18,620 nt of DNA from Streptomyces viridochromogenes (GTDB taxonomy: Bacteria > Actinomycetota > Actinomycetes > Streptomycetales > Streptomycetaceae): NCBI RefSeq assembly GCF_001270495.1, contig NZ_LGUR01000009.1, positions 1 through 18,620 on the forward strand, read 5' to 3'. Shown here piece after piece: positions 1-7,602 of the stretch. The notes below the pieces were generated by a model. That model had not been told where the DNA came from. It saw only the letters and a list, made by a program, of their open reading frames with translations, and ran no database searches. The position numbers were made by a program, and so were the translations under genes. The stretch's first letter is position 1, and each line of letters begins with the position of its first letter.

Positions 1-435
1 AACGCCGGGTTCTCCTCCTGCGACCCGGGGCGGCTGGTCCTGCCCACGATCATGGACCCGGTCTACGGCTACCAGGTGACGAACGTCGAGGCCTCCATGT
101 CCTCGCCGTCCTCTCTCCTGCACTGGACCCGCCGCATGATCGAGATCCGCAAGCAGAACCCGGCCTTCGGTCTCGGCTCCTACACGGAACTCCAGTCGTC
201 GAATCCGGCCGTGATCGCCTTCCTCCGTGAATACGAGGACGATCTCGTGCTGTGCGTGAACAACTTCTCCCGGTTCGCGCAGCCGACGGAACTGGATCTC
301 CGCAGGTTCACCGGACGGCATCCGGTCGAACTGTCCGGCGGGGTGCGATTCCCGGCCATCGGTGAGCTGCCGTACTTGCTGACGCTCGGCGGCCACGGCT
401 TCTACTGGTTCCGGCTCCGCAAGGACGCCGTCTGA
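1..435 (+). CDS. treS: Trehalose synthase / maltose alpha-D-glucosyltransferase, C-terminal part (5' end outside window)
   Basis: This is the last 144 codons of a reading frame that is already open at base 1 and stops with TGA at 433-435. It reads NAGFSSCDPGRL, then PTIMDPVYGYQVTNVEA, then SSLLHWTRRMIEIRKQNPAFG. This matches the end of the GH13 catalytic domain and the small beta-sandwich C-terminal domain of TreS. TreS interconverts trehalose and maltose in the cytoplasm and feeds maltose to maltokinase. The catalytic residues lie upstream of the window, so activity cannot be judged here. The next gene is maltokinase, TreS's usual partner in the GlgE glucan pathway, which strengthens the call. 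An internal ATG at 52 exists but is not the real start, because the conserved sequence continues upstream of it. Confidence 0.93.
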   Translation, partial: NAGFSSCDPGRLVLPTIMDPVYGYQVTNVEASMSSPSSLLHWTRRMIEIRKQNPAFGLGSYTELQSSNPAVIAFLREYEDDLVLCVNNFSRFAQPTELDLRRFTGRHPVELSGGVRFPAIGELPYLLTLGGHGFYWFRLRKDAV

Positions 436-437
436 GA

Positions 438-474
438 GCCCGGGCGGGGCGGTTTCTCCCGCCCCGCCCTGGGC
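438..474 (+). terminator. Strong hairpin between treS and mak
   Basis: An 11-bp perfect GC stem (442-452 with 459-469, loop TTTCTC) is extended by four more pairs (438-441 with 471-474) around one bulged T. It starts 3 bases after the treS stop codon. No T-tract follows, so it may be a GC-rich actinobacterial terminator, a partial attenuator or a 3'-end-stabilising structure. It implies that mak and glgB may be transcribed less than treS, or from a separate promoter. Confidence 0.6.
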
Positions 475-521
475 ACGCATCAGTAACCACCCCGACCGGC
501 ACGGGGAAAGGACGTGACGCC

Positions 522-1967
522 ATGTCGAAAGCCGTCACCCGCACCCTCACGACCTCTCCAGGTCTCCTCGCCTCGCTTGACCCACTGCTGCGGGAGTGGC
601 TGCCACGGCAGCGCTGGTTCGCGGGCAAGGGGCGTCCGGTCACCGGGTTCTCGCTGGTGGCGGCCACCGAGCTGCTGCCGCCCGGCGGCAAACTCGGCCT
701 GTACCACCTGCTCGTGCGCGCGCACCAGGCCCTCACTCCGGTGCCGGGCGCGCCCGAGCAGCCCGCGGACTGCTACCAGCTCCTCATAGGCGACCGCGAG
801 GCACTGCCACCCCGGCTGGCGCCCGCGCTGATCGGACACGTGGCCGAGGGCCCGCTCGCCGGACGCACGGTGTACGACGCCCTGTACGACACCCGTCCCA
901 CCGAACTGCTCCTGGAGGCACTGCGCACCGGGGCCCGGATCGGCGGACTGCGCTTCGAACGCGACGCGAGCCAGGACATCCGGTCCGGTCTGGTGCCGCG
1001 CCTGGTCACCTCCGAGCAGTCCAACTCGTCGGTCGTCTACGGCGATACGTTCATCCTGAAGCTGTTGCGCCGGGTCGTGCCCGGCGTCAATCCCGACCTG
1101 GAGCTGCCGCTCGCGCTGGCCCGGGAGGGCTGCGACCGGGTGCCCGCGCCGACGGCGTGGATCGGCGCGGAGCTGGCGGGCGACTCGTACGTCCTCGGCG
1201 TGCTCCAGCCGTTCGTGCAGGGCGCCGCCGACGGCTGGGAGCTGGCGCTGCGCGAACTGGCCAAGGGCGAGGACTTCGCCGCGGCGGCCCGGGCGCTCGG
1301 GCGCGCGACCGCCGAGGTGCACACCGCGCTGGCCCGCACCCTGCCGACCGTGACCCTCGGGCGCACGCAGGTGCAGCAGCTCGTCGACGGCATGGTCGAG
1401 CGGCTGGACGCGGCCGCGCAGGCGGTGCCCGCGCTCCGGCCGTTCGCGCCCGGCCTGCGCTCCGCGTTCGCGGCGCTGGCCGACCTGGCCGCCGAGGGGT
1501 GCACCTGGACCGCCCAGCGCATCCACGGCGACCTGCATCTCGGGCAGTGCCTGCGCTCGCCCGCCGGTCAGTGGTGGCTGATCGACTTCGAGGGCGAGCC
1601 GTCGAAGCCGCTGGCCGAACGGCGGATGCCGCAGCCGCCGGTCCGGGACGTCGCGGGCATGCTGCGCTCCTTCGACTACGCGGCCCACTCGGCCGACCCG
1701 CCCATACCGGGCTGGGCCGACACCTGCCGGGCCGCCTACTGCTCCGGGTACGCGCAGGTCAGCGGCGTCGATCCACGGACCGATCCGGTGCTGCTGCGTG
1801 CCTACGAGACCGACAAGGCGATCTACGAGGTCGTCTACGAGGCCCGTCACCGCCCCGACTGGCTCCCGGTACCGCTGTCCGCCATACGCCGCCTGGCCGC
1901 GGACACCGGCACCCCGTCCCCCTCCACGTCCTCATCCCCACCTTCGCCTAGGAGGCCCCGCCCGTGA
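522..1967 (+). CDS. mak: Maltokinase (maltose 1-phosphotransferase, Pep2)
   Basis: A 481-residue protein that should phosphorylate maltose with ATP to maltose-1-phosphate, the donor used by GlgE for alpha-1,4-glucan growth. The N-terminus ([18 protein letters not shown], about residues 22-39) is the maltokinase cap domain. The C-terminal part has the aminoglycoside-phosphotransferase-like kinase fold: [11 protein letters not shown] at 334-344 (catalytic Asp337) and LIDFEGEP at 353-360 (metal-binding Asp355). Then come [20 protein letters not shown] and the helix [18 protein letters not shown]. The ATG at 522 follows a purine-rich GGGGAAAGGA with a spacer of about 9 nt. The last 17 residues are Ser/Pro-rich and probably disordered. 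The TGA overlaps the glgB GTG start (GTGA), so the two are translationally coupled. Length and motif order are typical for Pep2. Confidence 0.93.
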   Translation: MSKAVTRTLTTSPGLLASLDPLLREWLPRQRWFAGKGRPVTGFSLVAATELLPPGGKLGLYHLLVRAHQALTPVPGAPEQPADCYQLLIGDREALPPRLAPALIGHVAEGPLAGRTVYDALYDTRPTELLLEALRTGARIGGLRFERDASQDIRSGLVPRLVTSEQSNSSVVYGDTFILKLLRRVVPGVNPDLELPLALAREGCDRVPAPTAWIGAELAGDSYVLGVLQPFVQGAADGWELALRELAKGEDFAAAARALGRATAEVHTALARTLPTVTLGRTQVQQLVDGMVERLDAAAQAVPALRPFAPGLRSAFAALADLAAEGCTWTAQRIHGDLHLGQCLRSPAGQWWLIDFEGEPSKPLAERRMPQPPVRDVAGMLRSFDYAAHSADPPIPGWADTCRAAYCSGYAQVSGVDPRTDPVLLRAYETDKAIYEVVYEARHRPDWLPVPLSAIRRLAADTGTPSPSTSSSPPSPRRPRP

Positions 1968-4582
1968 CCCCCCGCACCACTCCGTCCAGCGGTTCGGACC
2001 CGAAGAAGACGGCCGAGAAGCCGGCCGAGCAGACGAGCGTCGCGAAGAAGGCGACGACGAAGACGGTGAAGGCCGCCGAGAAGGCCGCGGAGGCCATGAA
2101 GAAGGGGACGGCGAAAAAGGCGACGTCGAAGGCCGCCGCGCAGAAGAAGGCGCCTGCGAAGAAGGCCGCCGCCAAGAAGGCCGTGGCCAAGAAGGCCGTG
2201 ACGAAGAAGGCCACCGCGAAGACCACCGCCGCGAAGAGCACGGCGTCGAAGGGCACCACCGCCAAGAAGGCCGCCGCCAAGAAGATCCCCGCGCAGAAGG
2301 CGACCGCGAAGAAGATCCCGGCGCAGAAGGCCCTCCCGAAGTCGGCCGAGCCCGTAGAGCCGGGAGTGCTCGCAGAGGCCGCGGTGGCAGCGGTGTCTCC
2401 CGCCCTCGACGCCGCCGACCGCGACCGTCTCCTCACCGGCACCCATCACGACCCGCACTCCGTGCTCGGCGCGCATCCGGTGCCCGGCGGTGTCGCCTTC
2501 CGTGCCTTCCGGCCGTACGCCCTCTCGGTCACCGTCGTCGCTGGCAACCTGCGGGCCGAGCTGCACGACGACGCGGAGGGGTTCTTCTCCGGGCTGCTGC
2601 CCCTGACGGACGTACCTGAGGACTACCAGCTCCTCGTGGCGTACGAGAGTTCGGTCCAGGAGACCGAGGACGCGTACCGTTTCCTGCCCGCGCTGGGCGA
2701 GCTCGACCTGCATCTGATCGGCGAGGGCCGGCACGAGGAGCTGTGGCGGGCGCTCGGCGCCGAGCCGATGACGCACCAGGGCGTGACCGGCACCCGCTTC
2801 ACGGTCTGGGCGCCGAACGCACGCGGCGTCTCCCTGGCCGGCACCTTCAACTTCTGGGACGGCACCGGGTATCCGATGCGCTCGCTCGGTGGCACCGGCG
2901 TCTGGGAGCTGTTCGTGCCCGGCATCGGCGAGGGCGAGCTGTACAAGTTCGAGATCACCCGGCCCGACGGATCCAAGACGCTGCGCGCGGATCCGCTGGC
3001 CCGCCGGACGCAGACCCCGCCCGAGACGTCCTCGATCGTGCACGCCTCGCACCATGAGTGGGGGGACGCGGCGTGGCTGGAGCGGCGCGGGTCGGTGCCG
3101 ACGCACGAGGCGCCGTTCTCGGTGTACGAGGTCCACCTGGCGTCCTGGCGGCCAGGGCTGACGTACCGGCAACTGGCCGAGCAGCTCCCGGCCTACGTCA
3201 AGGACCTGGGCTTCACACACGTCGAGCTGATGCCGGTCGCCGAGCACCCCTTCGGCGGCTCCTGGGGCTATCAGGTCACCGGCTTCTACGCGCCCACGGC
3301 CCGCCTCGGCACGCCCGACGACTTCAAGTACCTGGTGGACGCCCTGCACCAGGCCGGGATCGGCGTCCTGATGGACTGGGTGCCGGCGCACTTCCCGCGC
3401 GACGACTGGGCACTGGCCGAGTTCGACGGCCGTCCGCTGTACGAGCACGAGGACCCGCTGCGCTCCGCGCACCCCGACTGGGGAACGCTGGAGTTCGACT
3501 TCGGGCGGCGCGAGGTGCGCAACTTCCTGGTGGCCAACGCCCTTTACTGGTGCGAGGAGTTCCACATCGACGGCTTGAGGGTGGACGCCGTCGCCTCCAT
3601 GCTCTACCTGGACTACTCGCGTGAGCCGGGGCAGTGGGTGCCGAACGAGCACGGTGGGCGGGAGAACCTGGACGCCGTGGCATTCCTCCAGGAGATGAAC
3701 GCCACGGTGTACCGGCGGGTGCCGGGGGTCGTGACGATCGCGGAGGAGTCCACGGCCTGGGACGGCGTGACACGGCCGACGCATGTGGCGGGCCCGGGCG
3801 GCTTCGGGGGCCTGGGCTTCGGGCTGAAGTGGAACATGGGCTGGATGCACGACTCACTGGAGTACGTCGGCAAGGAGCCGGTGCACCGCAAGTACCACCA
3901 CGACGAGATGACGTTCTCGATGGTGTACGCGTACAGCGAGAACTACGTGCTCCCCATCTCCCACGACGAGGTGGTCCACGGCAAGCGCTCGCTGGTGTCG
4001 AAGATGCCGGGCGACTGGTGGCAGCAGCGTGCCAACCACCGCGCCTACCTGGGCTTCATGTGGGCCCATCCCGGTAAGCAACTCCTCTTCATGGGGCAGG
4101 AGTTCGCGCAGGGCGCGGAGTGGTCGGAGGCGCACGGGCCGGACTGGTGGCTGCTGGACCCGGCGTACGGGGCGGAGCCGGACCACCGGGGTGTGCGGGA
4201 CCTGGTCCGCGACCTGAACACGGTCTACCGCCACACTCCGGCGCTGTGGCAGCGGGACACGGATCCGTCCGGGTTCCAGTGGGTGGTCGGGGACGCGGCG
4301 GACGACAACGTGTTCGCGTTCCTGCGCTTCGACGCGGAGGGGGCTCCGCTGCTGGCGGTGTCGAACCTGTCACCGGTCGTCCGGGATGAGTACCGGCTGG
4401 GTGTGCCGGAGGACGTCCTGGCGTGGCAGGAGACGTTGAACACCGACGCGGCGCGGTACGGCGGCAGCGACGTCATCAACCCCGACCCCATCAAGCCGGA
4501 GCCACAGGGTTGGCACGGGCGTCCGGCGAGCATCCGGCTGACGTTGCCACCCCTGGCCACGGTCTGGCTCCGCCCCGCCTAG
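1964..4582 (+). CDS. glgB: 1,4-alpha-glucan branching enzyme with Lys/Ala-rich N-terminal extension
   Basis: An 872-residue GH13 branching enzyme that cuts alpha-1,4-glucan and re-attaches the piece by an alpha-1,6 bond, completing the TreS-Mak-GlgE-GlgB pathway. After a lysine-rich tail (about 27-127) come an N-terminal beta domain ([13 protein letters not shown] at 160-172) and a CBM48 domain ([24 protein letters not shown]). The GH13 barrel shows region I DWVPAHFP, region [13 protein letters not shown] with nucleophile Asp541, region III TIAEEST with acid/base Glu594 (less likely Glu595) and region [11 protein letters not shown] with His667 and Asp668. The beta-sandwich C-domain ends [12 protein letters not shown]. 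The GTG start has AGGAGG at 1950-1955 with an 8-nt spacer and overlaps the mak stop. The tail makes it longer than typical GlgB of about 730 residues. Confidence 0.96.
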   Translation: MTPRTTPSSGSDPKKTAEKPAEQTSVAKKATTKTVKAAEKAAEAMKKGTAKKATSKAAAQKKAPAKKAAAKKAVAKKAVTKKATAKTTAAKSTASKGTTAKKAAAKKIPAQKATAKKIPAQKALPKSAEPVEPGVLAEAAVAAVSPALDAADRDRLLTGTHHDPHSVLGAHPVPGGVAFRAFRPYALSVTVVAGNLRAELHDDAEGFFSGLLPLTDVPEDYQLLVAYESSVQETEDAYRFLPALGELDLHLIGEGRHEELWRALGAEPMTHQGVTGTRFTVWAPNARGVSLAGTFNFWDGTGYPMRSLGGTGVWELFVPGIGEGELYKFEITRPDGSKTLRADPLARRTQTPPETSSIVHASHHEWGDAAWLERRGSVPTHEAPFSVYEVHLASWRPGLTYRQLAEQLPAYVKDLGFTHVELMPVAEHPFGGSWGYQVTGFYAPTARLGTPDDFKYLVDALHQAGIGVLMDWVPAHFPRDDWALAEFDGRPLYEHEDPLRSAHPDWGTLEFDFGRREVRNFLVANALYWCEEFHIDGLRVDAVASMLYLDYSREPGQWVPNEHGGRENLDAVAFLQEMNATVYRRVPGVVTIAEESTAWDGVTRPTHVAGPGGFGGLGFGLKWNMGWMHDSLEYVGKEPVHRKYHHDEMTFSMVYAYSENYVLPISHDEVVHGKRSLVSKMPGDWWQQRANHRAYLGFMWAHPGKQLLFMGQEFAQGAEWSEAHGPDWWLLDPAYGAEPDHRGVRDLVRDLNTVYRHTPALWQRDTDPSGFQWVVGDAADDNVFAFLRFDAEGAPLLAVSNLSPVVRDEYRLGVPEDVLAWQETLNTDAARYGGSDVINPDPIKPEPQGWHGRPASIRLTLPPLATVWLRPA
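2042..2344 (+). repeat. Low-complexity AAGAAGGCC-type repeats encoding a histone-H1-like Lys/Ala tail
   Basis: About 100 codons (GlgB residues 27-127) consist almost entirely of Lys, Ala and Thr in degenerate units such as [13 protein letters not shown] and AKKIPAQKA (the last type appears twice). The composition resembles the C-terminal tails of eukaryotic histone H1 and of the Streptomyces HU-like protein HupS. It is in frame with and upstream of the first conserved GlgB block, and the ribosome binding site lies before it, so it should be translated. Confidence 0.9.
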
Positions 4583-4611
4583 CCTTCCTCGCCCCCGCCG
4601 CCCCTACCCGT

Positions 4612-4634
4612 GCCAGGGGGCTCCGCCCCCTGGC
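4612..4634 (+). terminator. Terminator downstream of glgB
   Basis: GCCAGGGGGC / GCCCCCTGGC forms a 10-bp perfect stem with loop TCC, 29 nt after the glgB stop. No T-tract follows, as is common in Streptomyces. It belongs to the GGGGGCTCCGCCCCC hairpin family seen repeatedly between Streptomyces genes. Confidence 0.75.
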
Positions 4635-4651
4635 CCCCCATCGGCCTACGG

Positions 4652-4712
4652 CCTCGTCCTCAAACGCCGGACGGGCTGAAGGGGCGCGGGGAACTGCGCG
4701 ACCAGCCCCCAC
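4652..4712 (+). repeat. Streptomyces interspersed intergenic repeat
   Basis: Two adjacent blocks are recognisable: CTCGTCCTCAAACGCCGG with ACGGGCTG (about 4653-4678), and GGGGCGCGGGGAACTGCGCG with ACCAGCCCCCAC (4681-4712). From memory, both occur many times between genes in Streptomyces genomes, usually next to GC-rich terminator hairpins. Their function is unknown. They mark a 3'-3' junction here and are not coding. Confidence 0.65.
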
Positions 4713-4758
4713 CGGCCGTTGACCACACCACCGGCCTCAGCCCTCACGGCGAGGTGGG

Positions 4759-4775
4759 CTGGGGCGAAGCCCCAG
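4759..4775. terminator. Small hairpin in the glgB-helR convergence zone
   Basis: CTGGGGC / GCCCCAG makes a 7-bp perfect stem with loop GAA. On the plus strand it is followed by AGGGGCTTTT (4776-4785), so it could act as a second terminator for glgB transcripts. A weaker CCCACC / GGTGGG hairpin follows at 4801-4818. Confidence 0.5.
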
Positions 4776-4840
4776 GGGCTTTTCGAGTCCAGCCTCCTGG
4801 CCCACCGAGTCGGGTGGGCGGGTGGGCAAAGGCCGGGGGG

Positions 4841-4859
4841 CTGGGGGCGGAGCCCCCAG
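4841..4859 (-). terminator. Terminator downstream of helR
   Basis: CTGGGGGC / GCCCCCAG forms an 8-bp perfect stem with a 3-nt loop, beginning 4 nt past the helR stop codon on the minus strand. The position fits the 3' end of the helR transcript. The dyad can also act against plus-strand read-through from glgB. Confidence 0.65.
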
Positions 4860-4863
4860 GGGG

Positions 4864-7125
4864 TCACCCCGAGGCGCGTGCCCCCTCCGCCAAGCTCCGC
4901 GGCAGCGACCCCGTGTGCAGCACCCCCAACCGCTGCGTCGCCCGCGTCAGCGCCACGTACAGGTCACTCGTGCCGTACAGCCCCGGCTCCACCACCAGCA
5001 CGGAGTCGAACTCCAGCCCCTTCGCCTGACGCGGGTCGAGGAGGACGACGCTCCGTGTGAGGTCGGGCTCGGCGCCCGCCGTGACCCCGTCCAGCCGGGC
5101 CGCCAGCTTCCGGTGCAGATGGCGCGGGGCGATGACCGCGAGCCGGCCGTCGGCGGGCGTCAGCTCCTCGACCGCCTTGGCCACCGCGCCGGGGAGGTCG
5201 TCGGTGGCGCGCACCCAGGGCCGTACGCCGGTGGAGCGGACGGAACTCGGGGGCTCGAAGGAGGGGTCCTGGGCGCGGACTACCGCCGCCGCCAGCTCCA
5301 TGATCTCGGCCGGGGTGCGGTAGTTGACGCCTAGGCGGGTGTGGTCCCAGCGGTCCTCGACGTAGGGGGACAGGATCTGCGACCACGAGCCCACACCCGC
5401 CGCTTCCGCCGTCTGCGCCGGATCGCCGACCAGCGTCATCGAGCGGGTCGGGCTGCGCCGCATGAGCAGCCGCCAGGCCATCGGCGACAGCTCCTGCGCC
5501 TCGTCGACGATGATGTGCCCGAACGCCCAGGTCCGGTCCGCCGCCGCGCGCTCCGCGGCGCTGCGGTGGTCGTCCTCCTCCTGACGTTCGGCGAACCGCT
5601 CGGCGTCGATGATGTCGTGCGCGGAGAGGATCTCGCTGTCCTCGTCGTCCTTGTCGTCGAACTCGTAGGTCCGGGAGGCGTACGACACGTCCAGCACGCC
5701 CTGCGCGTACGCCACCTGCGTCTCGCGCTCGCGGTCCGCGCGGGCCCGGGCCACCCGGTCGTCCTCGCCGAGGAGCTCGGCCGCCTCGTCGAGGAGCGGT
5801 ACGTCCGCCACCGTCCACGCCCGCGTCACGGGCCGGCGGATCGCGGCCACGTCCTCGTCGGGGAGATAGCCCACGGGGTCGGCGAGGAAGTCCGCGACCA
5901 GGCGCTGCGGGGTGAGCACCGGCCACAACTGGTCGACGGCTGCCCAGACCTCGGGGTTCTCGGCTAGCTCGTCACGGATCTGGGTGATGTCGCTGGGGTC
6001 GAGGAGGCTGCTGCCGTCGTAAGGGTCGGTGCCGACGCGCTCGGCGTACAGCTCGGTGAGCGTGTTGAGGATGTGGCCCTCGAAGTACTCGCGGGCCACG
6101 TTGTGCTGGAGCCCCGCCGCCCGGGTGCGCTCGCGGGCCACCTTCACCAGGTCGTCGTCGAGCATCAGGATCTCGCGTTCGTGCTCGATCGCGATCACCG
6201 GGTCCGGCAGCGACTGCCAGTCGCGTACGACCTCGGCGAGTACGTCGGCCATGTCCGCGCGGCCCTTCACGGCGGCCGCCTCGCGGCTGTCCACGGCAGT
6301 CGCCCGTACGCCGGGAAACAGCTCGCCGACCGTTGCCAGCAGGACGCCCGTCTCGCCCAGCGAGGGCAGGACCTCGCCGATGTAGCCGAGGAAGGCGGGG
6401 TTGGGGCCGACGATCAGGACCGCGCGCTTGGCCAGCAGTTCGCGGTGCTCATAGAGGAGGTACGCGGCGCGGTGCAGGGCGACGGCCGTCTTGCCGGTGC
6501 CGGGGCCGCCCTCCACGACCAGCACGCCGCGGTGGGGCGCCCGGATGATCTCGTCCTGCTCGGCCTGGATCGTCTGCACGATGTCGTTCATCCGGCCGGT
6601 GCGCGCGGAGTTGAGCGCGGCGAGCAGGACCGCGTCGCCGGTGGGGTCCTCGTGGCCGGTCCTGACCTGGTCCCCCAGGTCGAGGATCTCGTCGTGCAGG
6701 GCCGTGACGGTACGGCCGCTGGTGGTGATGTGCCGCCGGCGCCGCAACCCCATCGGGGTGTGGCCGGTGGCCAGGTAGAAGGGGCGGGCGACGTCGGCCC
6801 GCCAGTCGATGAGGACCGGTGTGCGCTCGGCGTCGTCGGTGCGCAGACCGATCCGGCCGATACGGTGGCTGACGCCGGAGGCCAGGTCGATCCGGCCGAA
6901 GCACAGCGAACCGTCCACGGCGTTCAGCGCGGCGAGCAGCCCCGAGCGCTCGGCGACGAGGATGTCCCGCTCCAGGCGAGCCTGCATGGGCGTGTTGCCC
7001 TGGGCGAGAGCGTCCGTGACCGAGCTCTCGGTGTCGCCGCGCAGCGCGTCCACGCGGGCGTACAGGTCGTCGATGAATTCCTGCTCACGCCGCATTTCAC
7101 CGTCTTGAAATTCGGTGTTTGACAA
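4864..7125 (-). CDS. helR: HelD/HelR-family RNA polymerase-recycling ATPase (superfamily 1 helicase fold)
   Basis: A 753-residue SF1A helicase-like ATPase. Walker A GGPGTGKT is at 206-213, Walker B VDEAQE at 540-545, motif III LVGDPAQ at 565-571, NYRTP at 601-605, LLDPRQAKGLEFD at 695-707 and VALTRAT at 724-730. A charged N-terminal helical stretch (about 10-60) fits the coiled coil that HelD proteins insert into the RNA polymerase secondary channel. The acidic insert at about 488-530, just before Walker B, fits the primary-channel loop. Characterised relatives (mycobacterial HelD, Streptomyces HelR) strip RNA polymerase from nucleic acid, and HelR displaces rifamycins. The TTG start at 7125 has GGGAG with a 5-nt spacer; the ATG at 7095 has only a weak site. 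HelD and HelR cannot be separated by eye. I see no short GC-rich dyad upstream that I would call a rifamycin-associated element, but I do not recall its exact sequence. Confidence 0.85.
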   Translation of the reverse strand: MSNTEFQDGEMRREQEFIDDLYARVDALRGDTESSVTDALAQGNTPMQARLERDILVAERSGLLAALNAVDGSLCFGRIDLASGVSHRIGRIGLRTDDAERTPVLIDWRADVARPFYLATGHTPMGLRRRRHITTSGRTVTALHDEILDLGDQVRTGHEDPTGDAVLLAALNSARTGRMNDIVQTIQAEQDEIIRAPHRGVLVVEGGPGTGKTAVALHRAAYLLYEHRELLAKRAVLIVGPNPAFLGYIGEVLPSLGETGVLLATVGELFPGVRATAVDSREAAAVKGRADMADVLAEVVRDWQSLPDPVIAIEHEREILMLDDDLVKVARERTRAAGLQHNVAREYFEGHILNTLTELYAERVGTDPYDGSSLLDPSDITQIRDELAENPEVWAAVDQLWPVLTPQRLVADFLADPVGYLPDEDVAAIRRPVTRAWTVADVPLLDEAAELLGEDDRVARARADRERETQVAYAQGVLDVSYASRTYEFDDKDDEDSEILSAHDIIDAERFAERQEEDDHRSAAERAAADRTWAFGHIIVDEAQELSPMAWRLLMRRSPTRSMTLVGDPAQTAEAAGVGSWSQILSPYVEDRWDHTRLGVNYRTPAEIMELAAAVVRAQDPSFEPPSSVRSTGVRPWVRATDDLPGAVAKAVEELTPADGRLAVIAPRHLHRKLAARLDGVTAGAEPDLTRSVVLLDPRQAKGLEFDSVLVVEPGLYGTSDLYVALTRATQRLGVLHTGSLPRSLAEGARASG

Positions 7126-7148
7126 TTCCGCTCCCGGCCGGATATACT
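7119..7148 (+). promoter_or_regulatory. Near-consensus plus-strand promoter (TTGACA-N18-TATACT)
   Basis: TTGACA at 7119-7124 and TATACT at 7143-7148 are 18 nt apart, an almost perfect vegetative (HrdB-type) promoter. This is notable in DNA of this GC content. It points right, away from helR, and predicts a start near A7155. The -35 box lies immediately next to the helR TTG start codon on the other strand, so polymerase bound here covers the helR ribosome-binding region. No plus-strand protein gene follows for 1.4 kb. Confidence 0.75.
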
Positions 7149-7154
7149 GTGTTC

Positions 7155-7252
7155 ACTGAACTTCTTTGCGACTCAATAGCTTTGAAGTCGCGAACCATTG
7201 AATATACGCAAAGAAATCCCCCGAGCGCAATTGCTCGGGGGATTTCTTCGTT
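7155..7252 (+). ncRNA. Candidate small RNA of about 95 nt between helR and trxA
   Basis: The predicted transcript runs from the TTGACA/TATACT promoter to the strong terminator. Its 5' half can fold into a 12-bp hairpin with one bulged A (7165-7176 with 7182-7194: UUUGCGACU with AGUCGCGAA, closed by CAA/UUG, loop UAGCU). Alternatively, UUCUUUGCG (7162-7170) can pair with CGCAAAGAA (7208-7216). The two pairings share bases 7165-7170 and exclude each other. Between them lies an unpaired AT-rich stretch (7195-7207). No ORF with a ribosome binding site is present. The region is much more AT-rich than its surroundings, which is unusual for unconstrained Streptomyces DNA. I do not recognise it as a named RNA family. 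Confidence 0.55.
7211..7248. terminator. 16-bp perfect bidirectional terminator
   Basis: AAGAAATCCCCCGAGC (7211-7226) and GCTCGGGGGATTTCTT (7233-7248) pair perfectly around GCAATT. The stem has a GC core flanked by A/T arms, so each strand has a T-rich run after the core. On the minus strand it lies about 20 nt past the trxA stop codon; on the plus strand it ends the candidate small RNA. It is the only near-canonical A/T-flanked intrinsic terminator in the window. Confidence 0.85.
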
Positions 7253-7269
7253 CCGGTCCCGGGACGGGC

Positions 7270-7602
7270 TCAGAGGACGTCGGACAGTTCCTCCAGCAGC
7301 CGCCGCTTGGGGCGGGCGCCCACCATCGACTTCACGGGCTCACCGCCCTGGAACACCATGAACGTCGGCATGGACAGCACCTTGTACGCGTTGGTGGTCT
7401 CGGGGTTGGTGTCCACGTCCAGCTGCACCACCTTGAGCCGGTCGCCGGTCTCCCCGGCGATGGCGGTGAGCACCGGCCCCATCTGCCGGCACGGTGGGCA
7501 CCAGTCGGCGGTGAATTCCACCAGCACCGGCAGCTCCGACCCGATCACCTCCGCCTCGAAGTCCGCGTCCGTCACCTCGGCCACGCCTGCCGCCTTGATC
7601 AC
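7270..7602 (-). CDS. trxA: Thioredoxin with a WCPPC active site
   Basis: A 110-residue single-domain cytosolic thioredoxin. The fold is visible in order: LPVLVEFTADWCPPCRQMGPVL (active site Trp34-Cys35-Pro36-Pro37-Cys38), then LKVVQLDVDTNPETTNAYKVLSMPTFMVFQGG with the cis-Pro loop SMPTF, then a C-terminal helix. It should reduce disulfides using thioredoxin reductase. The usual WCGPC is changed to WCPPC, which in related proteins alters redox potential or partner choice. The GTG start overlaps the merR stop codon (GTGA at 7602-7599), so it is translationally coupled to the regulator and very likely under its control. The strong terminator at 7211-7248 ends the operon. Confidence 0.93.
   Translation of the reverse strand: MIKAAGVAEVTDADFEAEVIGSELPVLVEFTADWCPPCRQMGPVLTAIAGETGDRLKVVQLDVDTNPETTNAYKVLSMPTFMVFQGGEPVKSMVGARPKRRLLEELSDVL

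Noticed and set aside
1847..3850. 667-codon minus-strand open frame opposite mak/glgB
   Set aside because: Its translation is low-complexity Arg/Leu/Gly/His text with no domain. It lies antisense to well-conserved mak and glgB and arises from high GC3.
4643..4863. Small ORFs across the glgB-helR gap
   Set aside because: They run through terminator hairpins and a known intergenic repeat, with no ribosome binding sites or recognisable protein sequence.
7126..7269. Rifamycin-associated element upstream of helR
   Set aside because: I saw no short GC-rich dyad that I could identify as this element. I do not recall its exact consensus, so presence or absence is unproven.
7119..7361. Plus-strand 80-codon ORF over the candidate small RNA
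   Set aside because: No ribosome binding site, it crosses the terminator into antisense trxA, and its sequence is not protein-like. A noncoding RNA explains the promoter and terminator better.
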